Source: an uncultured Cedecea sp. (GTDB lineage Bacteria; Pseudomonadota; Gammaproteobacteria; Enterobacterales; Enterobacteriaceae). Taken from it: a stretch of 64,000 bases of DNA. Of this stretch, positions 1 through 8,596 are shown piece by piece. The notes under the pieces were generated by a model, which did no database searches, was not told where the DNA came from, and worked only from the letters and a program-made list of their open reading frames with translations. The DNA is taken from contig NZ_CANMLV010000015.1 of assembly GCF_947498825.1 (NCBI RefSeq), forward strand, positions 51,831-115,830. The letters are read 5' to 3'. The first letter of the stretch is position 1. Each line of letters opens with the position of its first letter. The position numbers and the translations under genes were made by a program.

Positions 1-692
1 ACTTTATTGCTGCTCAGTTGCCCTTATTACTGGGACCAGAAAGTAAGGTCGCTAAACGAGAAGACCTGGTAACCGTCGGTGTTAATAGTTATATGTCTCC
101 GGGAATGTGTGCTACCAAAAAATCGGTCGGTGATATGTATGGCAGCCGTCAGAAACTGTGGGACATGTCCTTCTTGTATAAAGAAATCAGTGATTTAGCG
201 ACCATTTTCAATGTCGAAGATCGGGGCAATGCACTGATCGCTGATTTTAAACAGCGTGAAAGTCATCTTCGGGATGAATTTAGCAAAAATAAACAAGACC
301 GCTCTTTTGTCTTTTGGTTTTCCAGTTCATCACCCTCTTCGGATGTCTACGTTGGGGGTAAAAACAGTGCCTCCGGTTTTATTGCCGATACCCTGGGAGG
401 ACATAATGCCATTACCTCTGAAACTGAATGGCCAACCGTTGGCTGGGAAAGCATCATTGCGGCTAATCCCAATGTGATAGTGGTTTCCAGTCTCGATCGT
501 AATCGCTGGGCTTTGGATAGTGCAGAAGAAAAAATTAAATTTCTGAAAAGTGATCCGGCAGTTAGTCAGCTTGAGGCGGTTAAAAAAGGACATATTGTCG
601 TGATGGATGGTCAAGCGATGAATCCAACTATTCGTACCATTTATGGCGCAGAGCAAGTTGCAAAACAACTCAGAGAGATGGACTTTAACTGA
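1..692 (+). CDS. Iron-chelate ABC transporter, periplasmic substrate-binding protein (5' end outside window)
   Basis: This is the C-terminal part of a class III (FepB/BtuF-like) periplasmic binding protein that captures an iron chelate or siderophore and hands it to the permease encoded next. The frame is open from base 3 (reading FIAAQLPLLLG), so the real start lies upstream of the window. The segment VGWESIIAANPNVIVV, followed by a 'KKGHIVVMDG' stretch and a C-terminal helix, is typical of the second lobe of this family. Its stop overlaps the permease start by one base (TGATG), which indicates an operon with translational coupling. The cargo cannot be read from the sequence: cobalamin or haem are possible, but the MFS gene at the end of the operon favours a siderophore. 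Confidence 0.8.
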   Translation, partial: FIAAQLPLLLGPESKVAKREDLVTVGVNSYMSPGMCATKKSVGDMYGSRQKLWDMSFLYKEISDLATIFNVEDRGNALIADFKQRESHLRDEFSKNKQDRSFVFWFSSSSPSSDVYVGGKNSASGFIADTLGGHNAITSETEWPTVGWESIIAANPNVIVVSSLDRNRWALDSAEEKIKFLKSDPAVSQLEAVKKGHIVVMDGQAMNPTIRTIYGAEQVAKQLREMDFN

Positions 693-1729
693 TGCATCAT
701 GCCGTTAAACAAACCCGGCAAGGTTTACTGCTCACAACTTCTGCTCTGATAGCCTTTATCGTATTGCTGACTGTCATTGCAGTGGGTGTGAGCGTTGGTG
801 AACTTTCTATTCCGTTAAGCAATGTGTTTTATGCACTGACCAACAGAGCAGGATTCACCGAGGTTCCCCTTAATCGTATCTATGAAAGCGTTATCTGGGA
901 TTTCCGTTTTAGCCGGGCACTGGTTGCCGCTTGCTGTGGTGCAGGGCTGGCTATTTGCGGAGCCGTGTTGCAAAGCTTACTGAAAAATGCTCTGGCTGAA
1001 CCCTATGTACTCGGTGTCTCAGCGGGCGCATCAACAGGTGCTGTATCTGTGGTGGTTCTGGGCCTTGGCACCGGGGCTATCTCTCTTTCTGCTGGTGCCT
1101 TTGCGGGGGCCTTTGCTGCCTTTGCTTTTGTGGCCTTACTGACTAATGGTGCACGCGGCGGTAACGAACGCACTATCCTGGCGGGTGTCGCAGCATCGCA
1201 GCTGTTTAATGCCATGACCGCCTATACCATTAGTACCTCAGCCAGCGCCCAACAGGCACGTGATGTTATGTTCTGGTTGTTGGGGAGCTTCAGTGGTGTA
1301 CGCTGGCCCGAATTTCAGCTTGTATTCGTCGTGGTGGTACTTGGCCTCGCTGTTTGCCTTTACTACTCGCGTGCCCTGGATGCCTTCACCTTCGGCGACG
1401 ATGCTGCTGCTTCATTAGGGATCCGTGTCACCTGGGTACGGCTGATTTTATTTACCACCACAGCACTGATAACCGCAACCATTGTCAGTATGGCCGGTTC
1501 CATTGGTTTCGTCGGGTTGGTCGTTCCCCATATGATGCGTTTCTTTTTTGGTCCGCTTCACCGCACCTTACTTATCGCCAGTGCTCTGGCGGGGGCGATT
1601 TTAATGGTGCTGGCTGATATTGCTTCCAGAATGCTGATAGCCCCACAGACGCTGCCCGTTGGTGTCGTTACCGCGCTGGTTGGGGTACCGTTCTTTGCTG
1701 TTATTATCTATCGTTCAAGGAACAAATGA
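692..1729 (+). CDS. FecCD-family iron-chelate ABC transporter permease
   Basis: The 345-aa polytopic inner-membrane protein has the length and pattern of BtuC/FecD/FhuB-type permeases, which form a dimer passing iron chelates or cobalamin through the cytoplasmic membrane. Diagnostic segments are GAGLAICGAVLQSLLKN and the following ALAEPYVLGVSAGAS (residues about 90-115), and SIGFVGLVVPHMMRF late in the protein, the cytoplasmic loop that contacts the ATPase. It overlaps the binding-protein gene by one base and the ATPase gene by four bases (ATGA). One permease gene implies a homodimer. The assignment to the family is secure and the substrate is inferred. Confidence 0.9.
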   Translation: MHHAVKQTRQGLLLTTSALIAFIVLLTVIAVGVSVGELSIPLSNVFYALTNRAGFTEVPLNRIYESVIWDFRFSRALVAACCGAGLAICGAVLQSLLKNALAEPYVLGVSAGASTGAVSVVVLGLGTGAISLSAGAFAGAFAAFAFVALLTNGARGGNERTILAGVAASQLFNAMTAYTISTSASAQQARDVMFWLLGSFSGVRWPEFQLVFVVVVLGLAVCLYYSRALDAFTFGDDAAASLGIRVTWVRLILFTTTALITATIVSMAGSIGFVGLVVPHMMRFFFGPLHRTLLIASALAGAILMVLADIASRMLIAPQTLPVGVVTALVGVPFFAVIIYRSRNK

Positions 1730-2490
1730 TGAGTATTACTGCTGAAAATATCACCTGGAAGGTAGGTAAAAAAGTCATTGTTAATAATGTTTCACTTTCT
1801 ATATCACAGGGACAGACTGTCGGTTTACTGGGGCCAAATGGTTCAGGGAAGTCTTCACTGCTGCGCGTTCTTGCAGGTTTACGACGTCCCCATGCCGGGA
1901 CCGTCTCGCTGAATGGAAAACCAATCGCACGATTTGCAAGAAAGCAACTAGCCCGACGTATCGCCTTTGTCGAACAACACGGAATGACCGAATCGAATAT
2001 GCGCGTTCGTGATGTGGTCAAGTTAGGGCGGATCCCTCACCATAGCGCATTTTCTGGCTGGACGAGTCTTGACGACCAGACGGTTAATTCAGCCCTGGAA
2101 CGGGTTGATATGCTTGATAAATCCGACCAGGGTTGGCTCAGTTTATCAGGCGGAGAACGTCAGCGCGTGCATATTGCCAGGGCTCTGGCACAAGTACCGA
2201 GTGAGATCCTGCTGGATGAACCCACTAATCACCTGGACATTCATCATCAGATACAGCTGATGAAGCTGATCAGTGAGTTGCCTGTCACCAGTATTGTAGC
2301 TATTCATGACCTTAATCATGCAGCTATGTTCTGTGATGCCTTAATCGTGATGCAGCAAGGACAAGTGATCGCCTCCGGTTCCCCGGAAGAGATCTTAACC
2401 GAAGCCCTACTCTGGGATGTTTTCCGGGTGAAAACCAGAATCGAAATTTCTGCGTTTCACGGTAAAAAACATATCCACTACCTTATTTGA
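1726..2490 (+). CDS. Iron-chelate ABC transporter ATP-binding protein (FecE/FepC-like)
   Basis: The 254-aa ATPase powers the preceding FecCD permease. Visible motifs are Walker A GPNGSGKS (residues 36-43), the ABC signature LSGGERQR in mid-protein, Walker B ILLDEPTNHLDI and the switch histidine in AIHDLNHA. Two adjacent ATG codons (1726 and 1729) could start it. The SD-like AAGGA just upstream lies four bases before the first and seven before the second, so the true protein may be one residue shorter. The four-base overlap with the permease supports an operon. Length and motifs match the family fully. Confidence 0.92.
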   Translation: MMSITAENITWKVGKKVIVNNVSLSISQGQTVGLLGPNGSGKSSLLRVLAGLRRPHAGTVSLNGKPIARFARKQLARRIAFVEQHGMTESNMRVRDVVKLGRIPHHSAFSGWTSLDDQTVNSALERVDMLDKSDQGWLSLSGGERQRVHIARALAQVPSEILLDEPTNHLDIHHQIQLMKLISELPVTSIVAIHDLNHAAMFCDALIVMQQGQVIASGSPEEILTEALLWDVFRVKTRIEISAFHGKKHIHYLI

Positions 2491-2503
2491 ACCCGGCTCA
2501 CGA

Positions 2504-3736
2504 ATGAAGTTTCTGCGTCCAGCTACCCGTCTTTGGCCTCCCGTATTACTGGGTAGCCAGTTTGTATTCAATATTGGCTTTTATGCTGTTATTCCTTTTC
2601 TGGCGATTTTTCTTCGCGATGATATGTTGCTCTCAGGGGCCATGATTGGTTTGATCCTCGGTCTCAGAACCTTCTCCCAGCAAGGGATGTTTATCATTGG
2701 TGGCGCGCTTTCAGACAGTTATGGTGCCCGGATTGTTATTCTTTGCGGGTGTATTATCCGTATTGTGGGTTATCTGTTGCTGGCTCTGGGTGACAGCCTT
2801 ACGCCTGTTATCCTCGGCGCCTGTTTGACCGGCGTGGGTGGCGCACTGTTTTCCCCTTCTATTGAAGCCTTGCTGGCAAAAGCAGGGACGGACAGTGAAG
2901 CCCAGGGGAAACGCAGTCGTGCCGAGTGGTTTGCGCTGTTTGCCGTTTGCGGCGAACTCGGTGCAGTGATTGGCCCTGCGGCCGGGGCACTGCTAACCGG
3001 ATTTGGTTTTCGTGAGATAGCCCTGGCAGGTGCTGCGGTATTTATTATCGCCCTTGGCGTGCTGTATTTATGCCTGCCGCCAGACTCGCCCCGACATCAG
3101 TCACTGTATATCCCACCATGGTGGAGTACTTTTCGACAGCCCCGCTTTGTGGTTTTTATCATCGCCTACAGTTCTTGGTTACTGAGTTATAACCAGTTAT
3201 ATCTGGCGCTTCCGGTTGAAATCAGCCGCGCTGGCGGCAGTGAAAAAGATTTAGGCCCTCTGTTTATACTGGCATCGGTGCTGATTATTCTGTTTCAGCT
3301 CCCGCTGGCCCGTTTCGCCCGGCGAACAGGTGCGGCCAGGATAATGCCAGCCGGGTTTCTTCTGCTGTCAGCCTCTTTTCTCAGTGTGGCCCTGTTTGCC
3401 GCTCAGGAACCCGATGATTCCTGGCTCAGACTACTCCCTGCGGCCTGTTTTGTGACGCTGCTGACAATCAGTCAGATGCTACTCGGGCCTTCGGCAAAAG
3501 ATTTGATCCCTGAGTTTGCCAATAAAACCACGCTCGGTGCTCACTATGGCGCATTATCGACAGCGGGAGGGATCGCTGTATTGGTGGGAAATTTACTATT
3601 AGGATCCCAATTAGACAAGGCGCTGACGCCCTCTCCTGACGCGATCATTCCCTGGTTACAGTTGGCCGTCTTTCCGTTTTTAAGCGCCATCGCTTTTTAT
3701 CTTCTCTACCGACCCGGCAAAAGCATAAAGCAATAA
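2504..3736 (+). CDS. MFS transporter, last gene of the iron-uptake operon (candidate siderophore or drug exporter)
   Basis: The 410-aa protein has about twelve hydrophobic segments and the MFS loop 2-3 signature GGALSDSYGARIV (residues about 66-78). It lies 13 bases after the ATPase gene on the same strand, so it is probably co-transcribed with the uptake system. Single MFS genes in such operons usually either export the siderophore made elsewhere or move the chelate after uptake. The sequence does not say which. It resembles the YhhS/YajR-type drug-efflux half of the MFS as much as any siderophore exporter, so the substrate is left open. Confidence 0.75.
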   Translation: MKFLRPATRLWPPVLLGSQFVFNIGFYAVIPFLAIFLRDDMLLSGAMIGLILGLRTFSQQGMFIIGGALSDSYGARIVILCGCIIRIVGYLLLALGDSLTPVILGACLTGVGGALFSPSIEALLAKAGTDSEAQGKRSRAEWFALFAVCGELGAVIGPAAGALLTGFGFREIALAGAAVFIIALGVLYLCLPPDSPRHQSLYIPPWWSTFRQPRFVVFIIAYSSWLLSYNQLYLALPVEISRAGGSEKDLGPLFILASVLIILFQLPLARFARRTGAARIMPAGFLLLSASFLSVALFAAQEPDDSWLRLLPAACFVTLLTISQMLLGPSAKDLIPEFANKTTLGAHYGALSTAGGIAVLVGNLLLGSQLDKALTPSPDAIIPWLQLAVFPFLSAIAFYLLYRPGKSIKQ

Positions 3737-3748
3737 ATCGTCAGGTCA

Positions 3749-4000
3749 TTATTCTTTAATGAAGAGCTCGATACGTTTTTTTACTCCATTCTCTTCAATT
3801 GTCGTTTCAGCCTGATAAGACGCATTATTCTTGGAGCAGGTCAGCATTTCGTCAAAGTTAAAACCATTTTGCTTTAACCCTTCCAGTGCTGAATTCGGTA
3901 ACAGGCCATGCAAGAGAGAAATAAACATCACGGGAACCGTTGTTTCTTCGTCCAACTCATTACCGATGTATTTTTTGATAACTAATTTTTTCATTTGCAT
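3749..4000 (-). CDS. Small hypothetical protein
   Basis: The ORF encodes about 83 aa (MQMKKLVIKKYIGNELDEE...). It is charged, has no membrane segment or signal peptide, and ends convergently 12 bases after the MFS gene. The ATG at 4000 is preferred over an upstream GTG because AAGTGAG precedes it. The protein reads like a compact alpha/beta fold with a C-terminal 'KKRIELFIKE' strand. I do not recognise the family. The next gene upstream (4112-4444) is on the same strand and may be co-transcribed. Confidence 0.5.
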   Translation of the reverse strand: MQMKKLVIKKYIGNELDEETTVPVMFISLLHGLLPNSALEGLKQNGFNFDEMLTCSKNNASYQAETTIEENGVKKRIELFIKE

Positions 4001-4111
4001 ACTCACTTAATGTTCAACATCACCAACGATAATACTCATAAGGGAACGCAAACTCATGCCCACAATGGGTCTGAGACTACACTCATGGCGATAATCGTCA
4101 TTCGCTGTGCA

Positions 4112-4444
4112 TTAATCAATATTCCATAACGTTTCATCTAGTTTAAGGATGATATTTTCGCCAGTAACCTCATAATTTGCACTGCCCTGAACCTGGAAAA
4201 AATCATTTTGGTCATGGCAAGGCGCGAAGTAGTTTACCTGACAATCATAATTCACTTTCCCGTCTGACAGGCCGGTGACACTGAAGCTCCCAGCTACTAC
4301 TGCATAACGTATATCCCCACCATAAGTTGAGAGAATAGCACTGTCAAATAGCGCTGCATGCGCTTCAAATAATGCTTTTAATGCAACATCATCTTCTGGC
4401 GAAACGCCATTCAGTGGGATCTGGTAATGCGTTATATCAGACAT
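4112..4444 (-). CDS. Hypothetical protein, 110 aa
   Basis: A good ribosome-binding site (AGGAGA, about five bases before ATG) supports this acidic soluble protein (MSDITHYQIPLNGVSPEDD...). The second half (NYDCQVNYFAPCHDQNDFFQVQ) is rich in alternating hydrophobic residues, which suggests a beta-rich fold with two cysteines. There is no signal peptide. It stands upstream of, and on the same strand as, the 83-aa gene at 3749-4000, and the two may form a small accessory operon. No family is recognised and no function is proposed. Confidence 0.55.
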   Translation of the reverse strand: MSDITHYQIPLNGVSPEDDVALKALFEAHAALFDSAILSTYGGDIRYAVVAGSFSVTGLSDGKVNYDCQVNYFAPCHDQNDFFQVQGSANYEVTGENIILKLDETLWNID

Positions 4445-5112
4445 AATATCTCCTGGTTATTATCAACATACTCAGTATGCATGCCCTCGGATTTGGAGCG
4501 ATAAACATCTAGCAACCATACACCAAATAATTACAGTAATCTCCAGGAGACAACAAATTCTTATTATACAAACTAATACTTAGTCGTATAATACCACCCC
4601 GACCTATTTAAATTCCTAATGCTTTAACTTTTTAGACATAATTTGAATACAACTGAACCAGAGATGTATTCTCAAGAAAATAATTATCACTGACACTTTC
4701 ATTGCTGCATTACTGATTGCCTGTGACAGGGTCACGTCAACAAAAATGAGAAAGTCTGGGGTGAATAATATCTCGCCGAAAATTGATTGTTTTTCAATCA
4801 ACCAAGGGTTGGGGCGGACATAGCACCAGGGAGCTGAAATATCAGATGAACAAATATGGTGAAAATTTAGCCATTAAATCATTAACAAAAATTTCTTTAA
4901 TAACAAAAATATAGATAACATTAAGAGACTAAGAGAAATAATCAGTTGTAAATAGACGATTTGCGTTTTATAACAATTGAATAATAACAGTGATATCACC
5001 ACGACAAGATTTGCTGTTATTACAACCATTTTTAGTTTAACTGTTTTAGCCTACTGCTGTACGTGGTTCCGATGGTATCCCGGCATTAGGCTGAATACGA
5101 GGAGGCTCGTAT
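4445..5112. other. Intergenic stretch, AT-rich, nothing recognised
   Basis: No convincing gene is seen. Short frames on both strands (4616-4801 minus, 4977-5165 plus) lack a credible start context and family resemblance. The composition is strongly AT-rich, especially 4840-4980, as expected of acquired or decayed DNA. Confidence 0.5.
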
Positions 5113-5214
5113 ATGACTGTTACTATTCGTTCACAAAGGCTGTTTTGCGCCAACTCGCTCGATGAATCGCCCCTTTTGCGGCGGCGAAACAAATTTTCAT
5201 CCCTGAACAGGTAA
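5113..5214 (+). CDS. Possible 33-aa small protein
   Basis: An ATG is preceded by a strong GAGGAGG Shine-Dalgarno at a spacing of about seven bases and opens a 33-codon frame (MTVTIRSQRLFCANSLDES...). The peptide is basic and has no membrane segment. It precedes the DUF4060-like gene by about 110 bases on the same strand. The strong RBS is the only positive evidence, so this is offered at low confidence. Confidence 0.25.
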   Translation: MTVTIRSQRLFCANSLDESPLLRRRNKFSSLNR

Positions 5215-5325
5215 GTTACATCAAACCGTCATATTCATAATGAATTGTATGAACTGTTTTCTATTACTCTGATTGATATACGTCCTGAAGTTATCGCCGT
5301 TGAATAATCTCCATAAGGTGACGTT

Positions 5326-5565
5326 ATGAAACTGATTAATCGTAGCAAACACTCATCAGTAGGAGGCCGGGCATGCGATGCGGCTCTGGCAACTCACCAT
5401 GCAAAGTTCGGAAACTATGGCAGACAGAAGTCGCGAACTAATTATACTGTCTCGGTAGACGGTATGAAAATAACCGTTGAAGTGATCAATCGTTCATCCA
5501 GTTACGTTGCTACAGCAATGAACGAATTCCGTAAACTCCAGAATCTTCCTGCCCATACCAGTTAA
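5326..5565 (+). CDS. DUF4060-family small protein
   Basis: The 79-aa basic protein starts MKLINRSKHSSVGGRACDAA with an AAGGTGA ribosome-binding site eight bases upstream. The core YTVSVDGMKITVEVINRSSSYVATAMNEFRKLQ matches my recollection of the DUF4060 family, which occurs in enterobacterial chromosomes and prophages. No function is known to me. It is flanked downstream by a copy of the dispersed palindromic repeat and sits among accessory genes. The family call comes from memory of the pattern and needs a profile search. Confidence 0.6.
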   Translation: MKLINRSKHSSVGGRACDAALATHHAKFGNYGRQKSRTNYTVSVDGMKITVEVINRSSSYVATAMNEFRKLQNLPAHTS

Positions 5566-5568
5566 CCT

Positions 5569-5601
5569 TATACCCAAGCAACTTGAAGTATGACGGGTAT
5601 A
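5569..5601. repeat. Dispersed palindromic repeat, short copy
   Basis: TATACCC and GGGTATA bracket a 19-base core that contains 'aagcaacttgaagtatgac'. This is a partial copy of the repeat family also present at 8308-8392, 30581-30757, 35820-35900, 40522-40640 and 50161-50241. It lies just after the DUF4060 gene. Confidence 0.7.
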
Positions 5602-5742
5602 GAACCGGGAAATCACAGGTATCCGGGCGGGCGGATAATATTCCTGTGCTCAGGCCGGTACGGCACTACTGTCACTAAACTGAAGGGAAGAAAAATACCA
5701 GCGTTGATAGTCCCTGCATGCAGGGACTATCAAAGAAGATGA

Positions 5743-8058
5743 TTACTCTGTCATCTTAGCCGTATTACTGTCGGCGGCACGTTGCGAGATTTCTAATGCA
5801 ACCGGAATATTTTTATACGCCGGTATACCGCTTTGTGGATCGAAATTATCCAGCGCAATCAGGTTATTTGATTCAGGAAAATAGGTTGCCACACAGCGAT
5901 CCGCCATATCGTGAATCACTATCTGAAGATTATCCACCCGTCGGTGCGTTTTGTTTTGCTGTTTATCCAGCGCGATAACATTCACTCTGTCACCTGCCAC
6001 CAGTTTCTGTTTATCTGCCTCATCCTGGCTGATAAACAACACATCTCGCTGACCCAAAATACCCCGATAGCGGTCATTTAAACCATAGATGGTGGTGTTA
6101 TATTGGTCATGGCTCCGTACTGTGGCTAATACCAGTTCACTGGCATTTGCTGATTCAGGATCTTCGAGTAAACCTTCAGTGGTAAAAAAGTTTGCCCGAC
6201 CCGATGCGGTGGTCCACTTACGTTCAGACGCCGGGTTAGTCAAATGAAAGCCTCCCGGCTGGAGGATCCTCTCATTATAATTATCAAACCCAGGTAACAC
6301 TGCCTCCATAGCATCACGTATCACATTGTAATCGTCTACCATACCTTGCCAGTCCACTTTACTATTCGGCAGCGTCGCTTGGGCAAGACCAGCAACAATC
6401 GCACATTCGGATTTCAGATAAGGACTGGCCGGCTCTAACATACCGCGTGAAGCATGTACCATCGACATGGAGTCTTCGACAGTTATCGCCTGTTCACCGC
6501 TCTTCTGTGTATCACGTTCGGTCCGGCCTAAGACAGGAAACAGAAAGGTATTACGCGCAGTGAGCAGATGAGAACGATTTAGCTTTGTCCCAAGATGCAC
6601 AGCCAAGTCGAGCTTTTTCATCCCGCTAAAACAGGCATCCTGATCTGGCATGGCTACAGCCAGATTGCCCCCCATGCAAATTAATGCCTTTGAATGACCT
6701 TCCGATATCGCCTGCATACTGGCCACGGCGGCATGACCGAATTTATCTGGCGGGGTAAAACCAAATCGCGCTTCAAGTTTCTCTAAGAATGACTTACTCG
6801 GTTTTTCGGTAATACCTACAGTACGATCGCCCTGAACATTAGAATGCCCTCGTAGCGGGCAAATCCCGGCACCTTCACGACCGATATTACCTTTAAGCAG
6901 CAGCAAATTGACCAGTTGCTGAATATTTTGCGTACCATGCTGATGCTGAGTGATCCCCATGCCATAACAGATAATGGTACTCTTGGCGTCGGCGTAAGAA
7001 GAAGCAATCTGCTCAATATCCTGCTGAGTGATGCCGCTATGCTTAACGATATCTTCCCAGGATGTATTCTGTACATCTTGTTTAAGGGCTTCAAAGCCAG
7101 CAGTATGTTCTTGAATAAAGGCGTGGTCTAATAATGCGGGCTTACTATCCTGTTGCGCGATATCATCCCAGCCAATCAGCGTTTTCATTACTCCTTTAAC
7201 TAAAGCCGTATCACCGCCAATACGAACTTTATAATAGTCACTCGCTAGTTGAGTAGACTGTAACGTCAGCATTTCAACGGGATCTTGCGGGGCAGTAAAA
7301 CGTTCTAATCCTCTTTCTTTAAGCGGATTAATGGCAATAATTTTTCCGCCACGTTTCGACACTTCACGCAGCGAAGTTAACATGCGTGGATGGTTAGTTC
7401 CGGGATTATGGCCGATACAGATAACGAGGTCTGCTTTATCGAAATCTTCCAGCAGCACAGTACCTTTACCGATCCCTATCGCCGCTGCAAGGCCAACACT
7501 GGTGGGTTCATGGCACATATTCGAACAATCAGGAAAATTATTCGTGCCGTATTCACGGGCAAAAAGCTGGTAGAGGAATGCAGCTTCATTTGAAGTTCTT
7601 CCTGAAGTATAAAACTCTACAACATCAGGATTGCTATAACTTGCCAGTTGCTGGCCTATTTGTTTGAATGCCTCATCCCAGCTAATTTCTTCATAGTGGT
7701 CAGTCTGTTGGTTGTACTTTAGTGGATGGGTTAAGCGCCCTTCATTCTCTAAATCATAATCATTCCAGGACAGCAGTTCGGTCACCGTATGTTCAGCCAG
7801 AAACTGAGGGGTGGTTCTCTTTTTGGTACTTTCCCAGGCCATTGCCTTCGCACCATTCTCGCACATGTCGAATGATGCGCTGTGCTTAGGATCCGGCCAG
7901 GCACAGCCGGGGCAGTCAAATCCCTGAGGTTTATTCATTTCGAACATGGCAATCAGATCATGCCCCTCATTCATTTGCCCACGGATAGCCTCTGCGACAG
8001 CCTTAAGCGCTCCCCATCCCCCGGCAGGACCGGTATAGTTTTCTATTTTCTTATTCAT
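5743..8058 (-). CDS. ydeP: YdeP-like molybdopterin oxidoreductase (FdhF-related)
   Basis: The 771-aa protein belongs to the formate-dehydrogenase-like 'oxidoreductase alpha (molybdopterin) subunit' family. E. coli YdeP (759 aa), linked to acid resistance, is the best-known member. N-terminal features are [10 protein letters not shown] and the cysteine pair in [11 protein letters not shown] with a further cysteine in [10 protein letters not shown] (residues about 48-69). Molybdopterin-binding elements include [26 protein letters not shown] and [19 protein letters not shown], and a C-terminal aspartate-decarboxylase-like cap starts near [23 protein letters not shown]. No separate electron-transfer subunit is adjacent. 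It is monocistronic here, between accessory genes and mppA. The family is sure and the substrate unknown. Confidence 0.85.
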   Translation of the reverse strand: MNKKIENYTGPAGGWGALKAVAEAIRGQMNEGHDLIAMFEMNKPQGFDCPGCAWPDPKHSASFDMCENGAKAMAWESTKKRTTPQFLAEHTVTELLSWNDYDLENEGRLTHPLKYNQQTDHYEEISWDEAFKQIGQQLASYSNPDVVEFYTSGRTSNEAAFLYQLFAREYGTNNFPDCSNMCHEPTSVGLAAAIGIGKGTVLLEDFDKADLVICIGHNPGTNHPRMLTSLREVSKRGGKIIAINPLKERGLERFTAPQDPVEMLTLQSTQLASDYYKVRIGGDTALVKGVMKTLIGWDDIAQQDSKPALLDHAFIQEHTAGFEALKQDVQNTSWEDIVKHSGITQQDIEQIASSYADAKSTIICYGMGITQHQHGTQNIQQLVNLLLLKGNIGREGAGICPLRGHSNVQGDRTVGITEKPSKSFLEKLEARFGFTPPDKFGHAAVASMQAISEGHSKALICMGGNLAVAMPDQDACFSGMKKLDLAVHLGTKLNRSHLLTARNTFLFPVLGRTERDTQKSGEQAITVEDSMSMVHASRGMLEPASPYLKSECAIVAGLAQATLPNSKVDWQGMVDDYNVIRDAMEAVLPGFDNYNERILQPGGFHLTNPASERKWTTASGRANFFTTEGLLEDPESANASELVLATVRSHDQYNTTIYGLNDRYRGILGQRDVLFISQDEADKQKLVAGDRVNVIALDKQQNKTHRRVDNLQIVIHDMADRCVATYFPESNNLIALDNFDPQSGIPAYKNIPVALEISQRAADSNTAKMTE

Positions 8059-8307
8059 TCTGCTTCCTTAATTTTATAATTAAGTGAATTAACCCGACGA
8101 CATGCAATGTACTAAAAAATACTTCACTGCTTAATACTATATACAAAGCCATGGATTTTGCAGGGTAATGATTCTATTTTTGACGGGTTTGGTAAATAAG
8201 ATCAATTTATGTGCTGAGAATGATATTATCTTCAAAGATACTCTCACGAAATCATGAGCATTTCCCCCGATACCCGCATTAACACGGGTTTGCGTATATA
8301 AAAAAAT

Positions 8308-8392
8308 ATACCTATGCCCAAAATAATTCGAGTGGCTTGTAGCCGCACCTCACGCATGCAACACCCAAGCAATTTGAAGTATGGCGGGTATA
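8308..8392. repeat. Dispersed palindromic repeat, full-length copy (about 85 bp)
   Basis: The left arm contains 'ataattcgagtggcttgtag', the middle 'gcacctcacgcatgcaacac', and the right arm 'caatttgaagtatggcgggt'. The same arrangement is seen at 35820-35900 and, inverted, at 50161-50241. The arms are imperfect inverted repeats, so transcripts could fold. Confidence 0.75.
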
Positions 8393-8538
8393 TCACTCAA
8401 CCATTAAGTGCATTTTTTATATAAGTTGCAACATAATTCACTATATACTCAAATATATAGCGAATGAGTGATTTGAAGAAATTTCAGAATGAACTTGTCG
8501 ATATTCCCCCCGGAGGAAACTCGGGTAGCTTCATAAAT

Positions 8539-8562
8539 AATGGCGCGATTGATCGCGCCATT
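8539..8562 (-). terminator. Hairpin downstream of mppA
   Basis: A perfect palindrome, AATGGCGCGA-TTGA-TCGCGCCATT in outline, lies 35 bases after the mppA stop. It is followed on the minus strand only by ATTATTTAT, so the U-tract is weak. Confidence 0.5.
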
Positions 8563-8596
8563 CTCGAGTTTTACTGGGCTATTTGAGACCCGTATA

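Larger units (their letters stand above)
8059..8596. other. Intergenic region between mppA and the ydeP-like gene
   Basis: This stretch holds the putative ydeP-like promoter side, a full copy of the dispersed repeat (8308-8392) and the mppA terminator hairpin (8539-8562). No gene is seen. Confidence 0.6.

Noticed and set aside
4616..4801. A 61-codon minus-strand frame in the accessory gap
   Set aside because: It has no credible ribosome-binding site, no family resemblance and an improbable composition.
4977..5165. A 62-codon plus-strand frame with a hydrophobic stretch
   Set aside because: TTG start without SD; it overlaps the better-supported short frame at 5113 in another phase. It could be decayed DNA.
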